A stretch of 64,000 nt of DNA from Lampris incognitus (GCF_029633865.1 NC_079217.1:60814614-60878613), one strand, 5' to 3'; positions 32,936 through 45,093 are shown, counted from the stretch's first letter. The notes: generated by a model from the letters alone, not told the origin. Numbers and translations: made by a program.

Positions 32936-33300
32936 GCGGTAGTGGGGTGTGTTTTAGCCCCGGCTGCAAGCCGAGAGGGGAGGGGTGTTGGTCGCGGGAG
33001 ACCCGATGCGAGACTGAGGCTGATCGGTGATCAGCCTCCAGTGTGCCAACTAACAAGCTGCTCTGAAGTCCCGCAGTGAGGCGGCGTCCTGGACTGACAC
33101 GCTGACACTCCCGTCACGGCGAAACGCAGGATGGAGAGACGGAAGTCTCCATAGAAACGGACAGAGACGAGTAAGATGGAGGAGTCTCCGAACCCACTGA
33201 GCGTCGGCCAGGGCAGAAGGTGCAGCACACGTTTTACACTGAACCAGTGTCAGAGTAAGTCGTCCATCCACCTTGAACCCTCATGGCAACAGTCTTGCGT
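32936..33300. other. No recognised feature
   Basis: About 365 bp of GC-richer sequence between two arrays. No feature is recognised. Confidence 0.4.
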
Positions 33301-33840
33301 CAGTGTACAGGTGAGTACAGGTGAGTAGAGGTGATTACAGGTGAGTAGAGGTGAGTACAGTTGAGTACAGGTGAGTACAGGTGAGTAGAGGTAAGTACAG
33401 GTGAGTACATGTGAGTAGAGGTGAGTACAGGTGAGTAGAGGTGAGTACAGGTGAGTAGAGGTGAGTACAGGTGAGTACAGGTGAGTAGAGGTGAGTACAG
33501 GTGAGTATAGGTGAGTACAGGTGAGTACAGGTGAGTAGAGGTGAGTACAGGTGAATAGAGGTGAGTAGAGGTGAGTAGAGGTGAGTACAGGTGAGTACAG
33601 GTGAGTACAGGTGAGTAGAGGTAAGTACAGGTGAGTACATGTGAGTAGAGGTGAGTACAGGTGAGTAGAGGTGAGTACAGGTGAGTAGAGGTGAGTACAG
33701 GTGAATAGAGGTGAGTACAGGTGAGTTGAGGTGAGTAGAGGTGAGTACAGGTGAGTACAGGTGAGTAGAGGTGAGTACAGGTGAGTAGAGGTGAGTAGAG
33801 GTGAGTACAGGTGAGTAGAGGTGAGTACAGGTGAGTACAG
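33301..33840 (+). repeat. Decamer array GTGAGTACAG/GTGAGTAGAG, 54 units in perfect register
   Basis: 54 consecutive 10-mers with no indels. About half the junctions read CAG followed by GTGAGT, the 5' splice-site consensus; the rest read GAG followed by GTGAGT. A segment with the variants GTAAGTACAG and GTGAGTACAT recurs 230 bp apart (33391 and 33621), so blocks have been duplicated. It ends 25 bp before the Gypsy gag frame. Confidence 0.95.
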
Positions 33841-33865
33841 GTGACCCTTCCACCGTCTCGCTGAA

Positions 33866-34930
33866 ATGCAGCAACAACACACAAGTCCAGCAGGGGCAGA
33901 AGACGGGGCTTTGCTGAGAGAGCTGCTCCGCTGCCTTCCAGCTGCCCGTGGGGGTGAGCTGGACGCTCTCCCGTCTCCTTGGCCCCAGATCTCCCTCCCT
34001 AATAGGACATTCGTCGACAGCCCTGAGGCTTTTCTAGCCATCTTGGGGAGCGCAGCGTGGAGGAGGAAGAGGCTGTGGGAGCCGCCAGCCGCCGTGCACA
34101 ACCTCCTGGCGTCCTCCCATGAGAACTACCCTTCTATCCGGCGGGCCATCCTGGACTGGGTGGGGCTCATGCCAGAGGGACATTGGCGCTGGTTCAAGAC
34201 GCTCGCCCCGGAGGACGCCGGCATGTCCCCTCACTGTAGCGTGGCAGCTCCATGATGGCTGCAACCAGGCCTGCATGACTTCATCAAGCTAGTGGCATTG
34301 GAGCAGTTCATCGCCTGCCTGCCCCCTGCAACTGCCGACCGGGTCCACTGCCACCGTCCAGACGACCTGGATAGGGCCGTAACCCGGGCGGAGGACCACC
34401 GCGCCCTTCCAGTCCACCTAATCTCGGCCCCGTGAAGACCAGCCCGGGGCTCACCCGCACACCCTAACACACATCTCCACGCAGCAGCCCATAACCCCTA
34501 CACCGCATCCCCGCTTTTACCCCTTCAGCCTCGGCTCTCCCAGACCCACAGGGGGCGCCTCGAACATCAGGCCAGGAGCGGTGCGGGAAGCTGGGACACT
34601 GGCAGAGGGAGTGTCCGTTAATGGAGGTGGGCCACGTGGTCCGGGTTGTTGGCCCGCCAGCCTCCTCGCCTGGTCCGGAAGGGACATCCGGGGTGCTGGT
34701 ACGTACGCAAGGGAGTATATATCAGTGTTTGGTGGACACAGGCTGCGCGCAGACGCTGATCCATCCAAGTCTGGTTTGGCCTGGGGCCTAGGTAGAGGCG
34801 TCATGGGTGGAGATTGGGTGTGAGCATGGGGATATTCACAAGTTCCCGGTGGTGACCGTTGACATCATTATCAGGGGGAAAGGCCACGGCTGGTTCCCGC
34901 CAGTCGGGAGTTGTCGTTTGAGCAAGGGGA
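33866..34930 (+). pseudogene. Gypsy Gag (SCAN-like) and protease remnant
   Basis: A 129-residue frame (33866-34255) is followed, after a stop, by VALEQFIACLPPATADRVHC and HRPDDLDRAVTRAEDHRA, the SCAN-like Gag capsid segment of Gmr1/Gypsy-type elements. A zinc knuckle follows as RCGKLGHWQREC (first Cys lost, C-x4-H-x4-C kept), and then the aspartic protease CLVDTGCAQTLIHPSL with its DTG triad near 34735. A stop follows soon after and the element ends near 34930. No LTR is seen. Confidence 0.75.
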
Positions 34931-35296
34931 CGATCATAAAGTGATCAATATCCTAAAAACTTAAAGAAGTCAAACTGGATCATTTGGGATAACTGGCGTG
35001 ATGAGACGGTAATGTTCTCACAGAACGCAGTGTTCGGTTGTTCTAATGGTTCGGGTTCGGGTTCTCTGTAGGGGGGCTCAGGTTTCATGGACACGCATGA
35101 CTGATTGTTTTGTGTATTTTTCTGTATGTACGACCAGACAGAGACGTTCTCACGGTACCCGGACCAGCCGAACAAACAAACACAGAGCAGTAAAAGAACA
35201 GCATGGACGGGACCGGCGTGTTTACCTTTCCGGAACAAGATGGCCGCCGGCCGGTTGCGCTGCGTGGACGGGGCGGGGCTCTAATGGATTACATGC
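34931..35296. other. No recognised feature
   Basis: About 360 bp, no feature recognised. Confidence 0.4.
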
Positions 35297-35892
35297 TGCG
35301 GGATTACTATTATACGTATGGGATTACTATTACACGCTATGGGATTACTATCATACGTAAGGGATTACTATTACACACTATGGGATTACTATCATACGTA
35401 TGGGATTACTATTACACACTATGGGATTACTATCATACGTATGGGATTACTATTACACACTATAGGATTACTATCATACGTATGGGATTACTATTACACA
35501 CTATGGGATTACTATCATACGTATGGGATTACTATTACACGCTATGGGATTACTATCATACGTATGGGATTACTATTACACTGTGGGATTACTATCATAC
35601 GTATGGGATTACCATTACACACTGTGGGATTACTATCATACGTATGGGATTACTATTACACACTATGGGATTACTATCATACGTATGGGATTACTATTAC
35701 ACACTATGGGATTACTATTTTACGTATGGGATTACTATTACACGCTATGGGATTACTATCATACGTATGGGATTACCATTACACACTGTGGGATTACTAT
35801 CATACGTATAGGATTACTATTACACACTATGGGATTACTGTCATACGTAAGGGATTACTATTACATAATATGGGATTACTATCATACGTATG
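35297..35892. repeat. 41-bp dimeric minisatellite, about 14.5 units
   Basis: Alternating half-units TATGGGATTACTATTACACAC (21 bp, shown as its two overlapping parts TATGGGATTACTATT and ACTATTACACAC) and TATGGGATTACTATCATACG (20 bp). Changes are few, mainly T/C and A/G. Confidence 0.93.
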
Positions 35893-36819
35893 GTTATAAC
35901 AACTGGGGATACGTCTCATCTGTTAGTAACGACACAATAACGAGATGACTGACGGGTTTACGCAAAATGTTGCGTTAAGGAACGAGTTTAAAGAGTTGTA
36001 AAAGACGTTTGGATTGTGAGACGACAAAAATAACGCCGAACACGTTGCAGTTGTAATTATGTGTGGCTGCAGACGACGTTGATATAAACATCAAATGACA
36101 GACTTTCCGGCCATTTCCGGGTTTGTGTGTCCTTCAAAGTTTGTGTGAAGGGGTTTGACGACATTCCTTCCGTTCTTCTACGCAGAGTTGTGTGTGATTT
36201 TACCTTCAAGGTGTACATAATTACACAGGGCAGAGGGCAGGTCCCATCATGGGTATATAGATGACGGTCTTTAACAGGGTTTCCTTTTACAGCACAGGCA
36301 CGACCATCCTGCAGCCGGTTCAACCCCATCACACAGTCAAGACCTTCGTCTACAACCTCTTCTCCGGTCCTCACATATGTTGACTGTCAGTGTATCGGTG
36401 AATGAGGACATAATTGAGGACACCCTCTCAGATCTGCCTTCAACCCAGAGTTGCAGTCAATGTGGATCATCATCAGCATCATGTTTACTGCCAAGTAGTT
36501 CAAGAACACACCAGGGATTTGACTCGCTGTGTTGGTGCAAGAGGGAAAAAACAACAGCAAACAGTCAGGTAAAAATTAAAAGAATAATACATAATAGAAT
36601 ATATATATATGACAAAAAATAAAAGTAAATAGAAATAGGTGAAATAAGGCGCAATAACGTGGAAACACTGGGGGAATGGCAATACTCTATGTACAAAATG
36701 TGAAATGAGAATTTTTAAATATGAAGTTATTTACAGAATGAGAAACAACCTGTACTGCATGGCGGGTCGGTTTCTGTCTCAATGACTTTACCAAACACTG
36801 TCCATCTGACGAGATTATA
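35893..36819. other. No recognised feature
   Basis: About 930 bp, moderately AT-rich. It has a short TATATATATA run at about 36600 and no supportable gene. Confidence 0.45.
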
Positions 36820-37349
36820 GAGTATAGATTATAAAGTATACATTATAGAGTATAGATTATAGAGTGTACATTATAGAGTATAGATTATAGAGTACAGATT
36901 ATAAAGTATATATTATAGAGTATAGATTATATTTTATAAAGTATATATTATAGAGTATAGATTATAGAGTATAGATTATAAAGTATAGATCATAGAGTAC
37001 AGATTATAGAGTACGGATTATAAATTATAGATTATAGAGTACAGATTATAAAGTATACATTATATAGTATAGATTATATAGTATATATTATAAAGTATAC
37101 ATTATAGAGTATAGATTATAGATTATAGAGTACAGATTATAAAGTATAGATCATAGAGTACAGATTATAAATTATAGATTATAGAGTAGATTATAAAGTC
37201 TAGATTATAGAGTATAGATTATATTTTATAAAGTATATATTATAGAGTATAGATTATAGAGTATATATTATAAAGTATAGTTTATAGAGTACAGATTATA
37301 GAGTACGGATTATAAATTATAGATTATAGAGTACAGATTATAAAGTATA
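36820..37349. repeat. AT-rich minisatellite, left block
   Basis: Irregular tandem copies of TATAGATTATAGAGTA, ACAGATTATAAAG and related 14-15-bp units. It is the same array as 38021-38365 and was split by the Tc1-like fragment. Confidence 0.9.
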
Positions 37350-38020
37350 CACTACCGTTCAAAAGTTTGGGATCACCCAAACAATTTCGTGTTTTCCATG
37401 AAAAGTCACACTTATTCACCACCATATGTTGTGAAATGAATAGAAAATAGAGTCAAGACATTGACAAGGTTAGAAATAATGATTTGTATTTGAAATAAGA
37501 TTTTTTTTACATCAAACTTTGCTTTCGTCAAAGAATCCTCCATTTGCAGCAATTACAGCATTGCAGACCTTTGGCATTCTAGCTGTTAATTTGTTGAGGT
37601 AATCTGGAGAAATTGCACCCCACGCTTCCAGAAGCAGCTCCCACAAGTTGGATTGGTTGGATGGGCACTTCTTTGAGCAGATTGAGTTTCTGGAGCATCA
37701 CATTTGTGGGGTCAATTAAACGCTCAAAATGGCCAGAAAAAGAGAACTTTCATCTGAAACTCGATAGTCTATTCTTGTTCTTAGAAATGAAGGCTATTCC
37801 ATGCGAGAAATTGCTAAGAAATTGAAGATTTCCTACACCGGTGTGTACTACTCCCTTCAGAGGACAGCACAAACAGGCTCTAACAGGTACTATTTAATGA
37901 AGATGCCAGTTGGGGACCTGTGAGGCGTCTGTTTCTCAAACTAGAGACTCTAATGTACTTATCTTCTTGCTCAGTTGTGCAACGCGGCCTCCCACTTCTT
38001 TTTCTACTCTGGTTAGAGCC
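37350..38020 (+). mobile_element. Tc1-like element fragment with inverted segment
   Basis: It starts after TA with the inverted-repeat end CACTACCGTTCAAAAGTTTG, known from fish Tc1 elements. A transposase start lies at 37729: MARKRELSSETR, a stop, then SILVLRNEGYSMREIAKKLK and ISYTGVYYSLQRTAQTGSNR (paired-like HTH). The next part of the protein (SRKRSGRPRCTTEQEDKYI; RVSSLRNRRLTGPQLASSLN) is present but on the minus strand, 38020-37885. The rest of the transposase and the right inverted repeat are missing. Confidence 0.8.
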
Positions 38021-38365
38021 TAGATTAGAGTACAGATTATAAAGTATATATTATAGAGTACATATAAAGTATAGATTATAGATTATAGAGTACAGAGTAT
38101 AGATTATAGATTATAAAGTATAGATTATAGAGTACATATAAAGTATAGATTATAGATTATAGAGTACAGGTTATAAAGTATAGATTATAGAGTACATATT
38201 ATAAAGTATAGATTATAGAGTATAGATTATAGAGTACATATAAAGTATAGATTATAGATTATAGAGTGCAGATTATAAAGTATAGATTACAGAGTACAGA
38301 TTATAAAGTATAGATTATAGAGTACATATTAGAGTACAGAGTATAGATTATAGTGTATAGAGTAT
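38021..38365. repeat. AT-rich minisatellite, right block
   Basis: Continuation of the TATAGATTATAGAGTA array after the Tc1-like fragment. Confidence 0.9.
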
Positions 38366-38934
38366 TGACTACTGCAAACTTCTCTCTCGCGTCTTTTCTC
38401 TCTCTCTGAATGATGTCTTCTCCTTTCTCCTCTTCTCCGTGTGTGAATGGTGTGATGTGAGTCTCCCTTGTGTGCACGTGCAGTCTGTCCTCCTCCCAGG
38501 TCTCCATGGTGATGGTGGTCACCACCTGGACACCGCCTGGCGTCCCCCTCATCACATGTTGTTTTTATATATCTTATAAATCCATAGAACTTTGTTATCC
38601 TTTTCCAATGTGACATCCTCCTCTCACTCGGACGCGTGAGGAGCGTTGTTTCGTTTGTTTTTGTCTCCATGGTGATGCTGGTCGCGTGGCTCGGGTCCTG
38701 GGCTGTCCCGGTGGCATCTGGGCACTGCGTGGCATCCTCCTCATCATATTCTTCATATATCCTATAAGTCCATTACAATTCTGTTAGCTGCTTTCAATGT
38801 TGCATAGTGTAAACTGTGTAAACACAGCGTCCATTGCACGTTGTGCGTCCTGGGAGAGAGATCCCTCCTCTGTTGCTCCCCCTCAGGTTTCTACCTGGGG
38901 GGGAGGGGGGGGCAGTGTCAGTATCTGTGGGTGT
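38366..38934. repeat. Unclassified interspersed-repeat text with internal duplication
   Basis: Two diverged copies of a segment starting TCTCCATGGTGATG (38502 and 38667) each run into a CCTCATCA...ATATATC(T/C)TATAA block. The motif GAGATCCCTCCTCTGTTGCT (about 38859) is one I associate with dispersed fish repeats, but the family name is not certain. (CT)n lies at 38385-38405. Confidence 0.4.
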
Positions 38935-39690
38935 CTAGGGGCTTGTTAGAAAGGCCTACCGCTGTGGGGAAGAAGCTGTTCTTGTGGCGTGGGTTTCTGG
39001 CTTTTCTAGACCTTCACCTCTTGCCAGAGGGGAGCGCTTTGGAGAGACCGTGGCCCGGATGGGACGGGTCGGCCACGATCTTTCCCGCTCATTTCAGTGT
39101 CCTGGAGGCATGCAGGTTGCAGCCAGTCACCCTCTCAGCAATGCTGCAGTCCCTTGGTGGTGGCAGTAGCGTTCCAGATAGTGATGGAGGAGGTGGGGAT
39201 GGAGTCGGCGATGGCGGTATAAAAGTGCGCCATCGTTGGATTTGGCAGGTTGGGGTTCTTCAGCTGTCGCAGGAAGTACATCCTCTGCTGGTCCTTCTTG
39301 GTGAGGGAGCTGATGTTCAGCTCCCACCCGAGGTCCCGTGTGATGATGGAGCCCAGGAAGTGGAAGGACTCCACGGTGTCGGCTGGGGAGCTCCACAGTG
39401 TCGGCTGGGGAGCTCCACGGTGTCGGCTGGGGAGCTCCACAGGGCGAAGGGGGCAGGTGAAGGCGTGTTCTTTCTGAAGTTCGCAATCATCTCCACTGTC
39501 TTTTTTTGGGGGGTCGCACTAGGACAGCAGATGGTCAGTCTCCCAGCCGTAGGCAGACTCATCCAAAATATAAAACAGATCAATAAAATAATGCTCAGGG
39601 ACCGAACTCGGAGTCCTTACCTTACCTTAACCACATCAAACCCAAACCTACATTTACCCATCTGCAACCTAACCTGATCATTACCATTTC
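38935..39690 (-). pseudogene. L2-like LINE RT C-terminal fragment
   Basis: Minus-strand frames include PQKKTVEMIANFRKNTPSP and FHFLGSIITRDLGWELNISS, KKDQQRMYFLRQLKNPNL and AHFYTAIADSIPTSSITIW, which follow the RT thumb region of L2/CR1-type LINEs. Between them a stretch of about 22 bp (GTGTCGGCTGGGGAGCTCCA) is repeated about three times (39378-39440). It is not the same copy as 8449-9282. Confidence 0.75.
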
Positions 39691-39734
39691 TAACCTTATC
39701 CATCTCCGCCTCCTCTTCCTCCTCCTCCTCCGCC

Positions 39735-39995
39735 TCCTCCTACTACTACTACTACTGGCCACAGCGGATCATCCATTTCCAGCTCTTCCTGTCCTCTGCA
39801 TCTTCCATATTCCGCATCCTTCTCCCAATATACCCAGCATCTCTCCTCCACACATGTCCAAACCACCTCAGTCTTGTCTCTCTCGCTTTGTCTCCAAACC
39901 GTCCAACCGGAGCTGTCCCTCTCATATACTCGTTCCTAATCCTGTCCTTCTTCGTCACTCCCCATGAAAATCCTATCACGTATATTCCAGATGTT
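39735..39995 (-). pseudogene. RTE LINE 3'-end fragment
   Basis: Minus-strand GVTKKDRIRNEYMRGTAPVG and ARETRLRWFGHVWRRDAGYI match the C-terminus seen at 24940-25465. The 3' end is a (GTA)n tail at 39740-39757. A segment between RNME and DAEDR is deleted. Confidence 0.85.
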
Positions 39996-41134
39996 ACTAT
40001 TCCTGGACAGTTTTGAGAGAGATTCCCAAACAAACCCCTTAAATAAGACTCCTCTGTCCTTGCAAAACAAACACTGGATTATTTGCCCGTTTTTTCTATT
40101 TGAAAGGGAAAAAAATAGGGGGGGGGGCAGTAAATGAAAGCCTGGGAAGAGAGAACTGAAGGTTTGGGAACAGGACATCACTTGGACAACAGCGCCATCC
40201 AGCGTTCAGACCGGCCACAGTAACCGGCACTCATACGCCTTCGAGTTTGGTTTAGTTTCTTCAAATCAAATTAAAACCCACGAGGGGAGTGAGACGGAGG
40301 AACACGTGCTGATGACGTGACTGTTTCACAATAGTTGTGTAGTCCTGGATCACACAGCTTGGCATCTGAAGAAATTCCTCAGCAGAACCTCGACATCACA
40401 CATCAGACACGTCTGCCCAGACAAGCTGTCTCAGATAGAGCCGGGTGAGGTGCAGGGTGAGGTGCAGGGTGAGGTGCAGGGTGGGGTGCAGGGTGGGGTG
40501 CTGGGTGAGGTGCAGGGTGGCCAGCAGCACGACCTCAGACAGGAGGACTCCTCTGCAGGGCACGTTATGCGATGTCTGTGCCCTTGCCGGTGCCCCTGAC
40601 CGAGGCACGGCAAGACGAACTGGAGCTGGTCCCCGGATGCTGCACGGCGGCTGCCCGCTGCAGCCGGGGTGGATTAAACGCGGAGCCTAATTTCCCTACG
40701 GGGATCATTAAAGTATCCCAAAATAATAAACAGCTTTATTTTTTGATATTCACTGTTGTGTCTTCCATAGTGAATGCTGCGGGCACCGTCTGCGGTGCGT
40801 GCCGAGACTTCATTTAGATGCAGCCCAGATGCCTCCAGACAGAAGCTGGTCGGTAAATGGCCTCGGATGCTTCCTCGCTCTCACTGCACAGGTCCAGCGG
40901 GACAGGTCGAGCAACGTCCTCGAAGTGAGGACGTCTCAACGACAGGTGGAGGACGCGTTTTGGGGTCCTGCAGGACGGAGGACGGCTGAATTCAAAGCCA
41001 AGATTTCCGGCCCAGATCCGGAACTCTGCCCACCCCCCCTCTCTAGTTACACCTCTGATTGGCAACGTTTGTTGACCCAGAGAGAGGCGAGCGACTTCTA
41101 TGATTTATCCTTACTTTGTTCAAACGTGTTCAGA
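39996..41134. other. Intergenic; 12-bp tandem repeat at 40441-40510
   Basis: No gene is supported. At 40441-40510 about six copies of GTGAGGTGCAGG (and GTGGGGTGCAGG) are in tandem. The rest is unclassified. Confidence 0.5.
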
Positions 41135-41261
41135 CTTCCATCCATCCATTATCCAAGCCGTTTATCCCAACTGGGGTGGCGGGATGCTGGAGCCTGTCCC
41201 AGCAGTCACTGGGCGGCAGGCGGGGGGGACACCCTGGACAGGCCGCCAGGCCATCACAGTG

Positions 41262-41292
<31 letters not shown>

Positions 41293-41460
41293 ACACACAG
41301 CTAGGGACAATTTAGTACGGCTGATTCACCTGACCTACATGTCTTTGGACTGTGGGAGGAAACCGGAGCCCCCGGAGGAAACCCACGCAGACACGGGGAG
41401 GACATGCAAACTCCACACAGAGGACGACCCGGGACGACCCACCAAGGCTGGACTACCCAG
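41135..41460 (-). repeat. tRNA-derived SINE (GGCGGCACGGTGGCGCAG type), head missing
   Basis: The body matches 3379-3722 (CTACATGTCTTTGGACTGTG; GGAGGAAACCCACGCAGACA; GAGCCTGTCCCAGCAGTCAC). The tRNA-like end is cut off at 41460 and the CCATCC tail is at 41138. Confidence 0.85.
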
Positions 41461-42600
41461 TTCAACCTTGTTCAAATTTATTGCCTAGATTATTTATTTC
41501 ACACTCGAGGGTACACAACACATTGATCTGATGTTAGCTGAGGCTGACCAAGCTTAGCTAACCCAACCCAAGGCTATATGGATAATGGATGGATGGATGG
41601 ATGGATGGATGGCTGTTTGCTAGTACCTTGGTAGATCGATGGTGCATGCGATCTCTCTCTCTCTCTCTCTTTCTCTAGCCCCGCCCCCCCTTTCGCCTTT
41701 CGTCGCCATTTCGTCGCGCGCAATAACGCATGCGTGCACATCCGTGCACACTTGGTTACACACATACAATACAATATTTGGACAGCCTCACTACCTCATA
41801 TCACCTTCTTTTTTGCCTTGACCTTTACATTGCCGTGTATCTGATCAGTATAGATAATTAGTGTTGATTAGTATTAGTCGAGTTTGTAGTAAACAGTTTT
41901 CACTGGAGTGAGCCGTTGTCCTGCCTGTTATTGGAGCCTTCCCCTGCCAATCAGAGTACTTCAATCGGTGCAGCGTTGACCATTCCATCCACTTGAATGG
42001 TCCGACTAGAAGTACTGAACACCAAAATGAATGGCTGATGAATTTATGAGACTGGTTTGATAACCCTGTTGCACTCACGATAACAAGAAATGTCAGTAGT
42101 AAATATACATAGGACGAGGGCCAGTCCTCACAAACGCAGTAAGTGATTCTGATTCTTACCTTCGATCAGAACTGGGCCCCGGGGTCTTGTTTTGGCATTC
42201 TGACTACGCATCCATACACCGTTCGATAATACCCAATAAAACCACTGTTTTCTAACTACTTACCGTTCAAGCAGCACATTGGCTAACTTGTTAGCTAGCC
42301 AGCTCAGTTTTTCCCCCCTACAATTTGATTGAACATTACTTTTACAAACAGCAAGGCAAGTCAACCATGGTGTAAAACATTTGGGTCTGAGTAAGACAAA
42401 ACAAACGAGCGAAGAGAACAACATCCACAATCAAAATTCTGAAAAACAAAGGTGAATTAAGATATATGAATCAAACAACACCACACAAACAATAAGTTAA
42501 GATGATAAAATCACAAAATTAGGTCTTCAGTATGAATTAAAGGTTGATGCATTCAGCGTCTATTCATTTGTAAGATTGTGCACATTTCAGCAGTTCTTGT
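41461..42600. other. Intergenic; ATGG and TC microsatellites
   Basis: (ATGG)n at about 41586-41613 and (TC)n at about 41652-41675. Nothing else is recognised. Confidence 0.5.
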
Positions 42601-42823
42601 GCTGATTTTAAATTCATACATTTCAGGGATTTACAACACGGTCTAAATCCATTGCAAAAAGCACTGAATGGGTGGGGTTCTCGTAAATGTAAATTTGTGT
42701 ATATGTTTTGCCATTATGAGAATTGTGTTAGCCAGCAGATTTTCTCTTTTCTCTTTCGTCACCGGGCCATACATTACATCCACATGTGATCTGAGTTCAA
42801 CAGATACATTCTCTTGTATAAAC
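42601..42823 (-). pseudogene. L1-type LINE (copy 2), ORF2 C-terminal tail
   Basis: Minus-strand VSVELRSHVDVMYGPVTKEK and RENLLANTILIMAKHIHKFT are the end of L1 ORF2 (NxILxxAKxxIHK). The upstream part resumes at 47057, across a hAT element flanked by GTATAAAC. Confidence 0.8.
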
Positions 42824-43109
42824 CAGCGATACTCAACCCGCGGCTCCTTTATGACTACCTGTGGCTCTTGACTTGACTTACTTAAAAGCAAAAAAAATCT
42901 AAAAAATATATTTAAAAAAAAACATTGTCAGCAGAATTCATCAACGTTTCATTCTCATTCATTCGCAAGTCACATTAATGTATTACGCTCCCACCCCTCA
43001 ACCGTCTGAATAGCCAATCACAATTTCTCTCAGGTCTCGCACTCTGTTTGAAGGTGCGCGAGACAAACGCGCCTGCAGAGTGCGAGACAGGACGGGGAAG
43101 CATCCGCAT

Positions 43110-43855
43110 GCAGATCTCGATCACACTGGGAAAACTGCCTGTGATCTCAATCCCACTGGGAAAGCTGCCTGTGATCTCAATCGCACTGGGAAAGCTGCCC
43201 GTGATCTCAATCACATCGGGAAAACTGCCTGTGATCTCGATCACACTGGGAAAGCTGCCTGTGATCTCAATCGCACTGGGAAAGCTGCCTGTGATCTCAT
43301 TCACACTGGGAAAACTGCCTGTGATCTCAATCCCACTGGGAAAGCTGCCTGTGATCTCAATCGCACTGAGAAAGCTGCCCGTGATCTCAATCACATCGGG
43401 AAAGCTGCCTGTGATCTCAATCGCACTGGGAAAGCTGCCTGTGATCTCAACCGCACTGGGAAAGCTGCCTGTGATCTCAATCACACTGGGAAAACTGCCT
43501 GTGATCTCAACCGCACTGGGAAAGCTGCCTGTGATCTCAATCACACTGGGAAAGCTGCCTGTGATCTCAATCACACTGGGAAAATTGCCTGTGATCTCAA
43601 TCACACTGGGAAAGCTGCCTGTGATCTCAATCACATCGGGAAAACTGCCTGTGATCTCAATCACACTGGGAAAACTGCCTGTGATCTCAATCACACTGGG
43701 AAAACTACCTGTGATCTCAATCACACCGGGAAAGCTGCCTGTGATCTCAATCACACTGGGAAAACTTCCTGTGATCTCAATCACACTGGGAAACTGCCTG
43801 TGATCTCGGTCACACTGGGAAAACTGCCTGTGATCTCAATCACACTGGAAAAACT
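43110..43855. repeat. 30-bp minisatellite, about 25 units
   Basis: Unit CACTGGGAAAGCTGCCTGTG plus ATCTCAATCA, in steps of exactly 30 bp until one base is lost near 43793. It lies in the 5' region of the hAT element just before its transposase ATG. Open frames here (for example HTGKAACDLN repeats) are side effects of the period. Confidence 0.95.
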
Positions 43856-44833
43856 GGCATAGCATGAAGCTCAAATGGCGAAAGAACACAAGAAGCGCAA
43901 ATATGAAGAGGAATATCGAGCATTTGAAGAGGACCGGGAACTCGAGTTTTTCTTCGTGTCCAGCGGTTCGGGAAAATTCATCTGTCTGCTTTGTGATAAC
44001 GTCATTTCACAATTTAAAAGGTCCAATTTGCAGCGCCATCACGAAACATAACACCCAAGGTTCAGCACCGACTTTCGGAAAGGTGGAGAGCAAAGGGCGG
44101 AAAAGCTGGCGAGGCTCAAACAGAACCGAACTGCTCAGAAAACCTTCTGCCACACCATTACGAGTGAAGGAGCGAGAGGCATCCTACAAAATCCCACATG
44201 AACTGGTGAAAAAGATGAAGCCCGGTGGAGAACTGGTGAAGGATTGCATACCGCTCGCCTGTTCGATGTTGATTCCCGAGAAAAAAGACCTGGAGCGAGA
44301 GGGGGGAAAAAAACTTCAGCTGTCGGATTCTACTGTGGCTAGGAAGTCTTCAGACATTCCAGAGAACATTGAAAATATTCTTAAGGAGAACCTGTCCTCC
44401 GCTGAGTTCGTCAGCATTGCAATGGACGAACGCCTGGATACCAACACTCGTCTTTGTCCGAGGAATCAGCAGTCAGTTTGACATGACAGAAGAACTGCTT
44501 GACATAAATGGAACAACGGGCATGGAGATAAAAACGCTGTCCTGGAAACACTGGCCAACTTTAACATTGGACAAGGAAAAAAATGACAGCATTCCCAACA
44601 GATGGCGCGCCGGCGATGAGAAACGGGGCCGTGGCTTTGCTGAAAGAGGCACGACAAAACGAAGGAGTTGCTGAGGACATTTGTTCAGACCATTCTGTTG
44701 TGCATCAACAAGCCTCGTTTGCTAAGTTCAAGTGTCTGGATGGTGTGACGGCAAATGTAACGGAAGTGGTTAATTACATCAGGGCCCGTGCAAGAAACCA
44801 CTTAAACTTTAAATGTGAAGAGTTTAACATTAG

Positions 44834-44968
44834 TGTGACCGGTTATTTTCTTGCCCGGTGCGGGATTCGATACGGGGTGTACTGCACTACAAGGCGACAT
44901 CACTAACCGCTCGGCTAAAGGGTCAGACCCCTTAGCTAGAGACTAAAGTGTCTTATTAGTAGTTTACA
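44834..44968 (-). repeat. Solo LTR of the miniature tRNA-like LTR family (in hAT)
   Basis: 135 bp, reverse complement of the LTRs at 1329 and 52801 (ends TGTGACCGGTTATTTTCTTG and ATTAGTAGTTTACA). It interrupts the hAT transposase between KCEEFNIS and YGDVVLH. No clear target duplication. Confidence 0.9.
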
Positions 44969-45093
44969 GTCGCTATGGGGATGTGGTGTTACACACCGAG
45001 ATTAGATGGCTATCTAAAGGACGTATGCTTGCACACTTTATGGACCTGCTTGAACCACTGAAAGCCTTTATTGTCGGCCAAGGGGAGACTTCC

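Noticed and set aside
30084..32942. 952-residue Cys/Tyr/Thr frame (plus) and 833-residue frame (minus) as giant proteins
   Set aside because: Both are pure read-through of a 45-bp minisatellite. All three plus frames and a minus frame are open because the period is divisible by three and the unit lacks stops.
26098..33840. CRISPR array
   Set aside because: The arrays are contiguous tandem units with no unique spacers, in a vertebrate genome.
33250..34101. Thr/His/Leu-rich frames over the decamer array on the minus strand (three frames open)
   Set aside because: All three frames read the same 10-bp repeat (STHLYSPLLT-type units), so this is an array artefact.
43080..43862. Zinc-finger-like HTGKAACDLN repeats
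   Set aside because: HTGK looks like a finger linker, but the repeat has no paired C/H spacing and comes from a 30-bp tandem array open in several frames.
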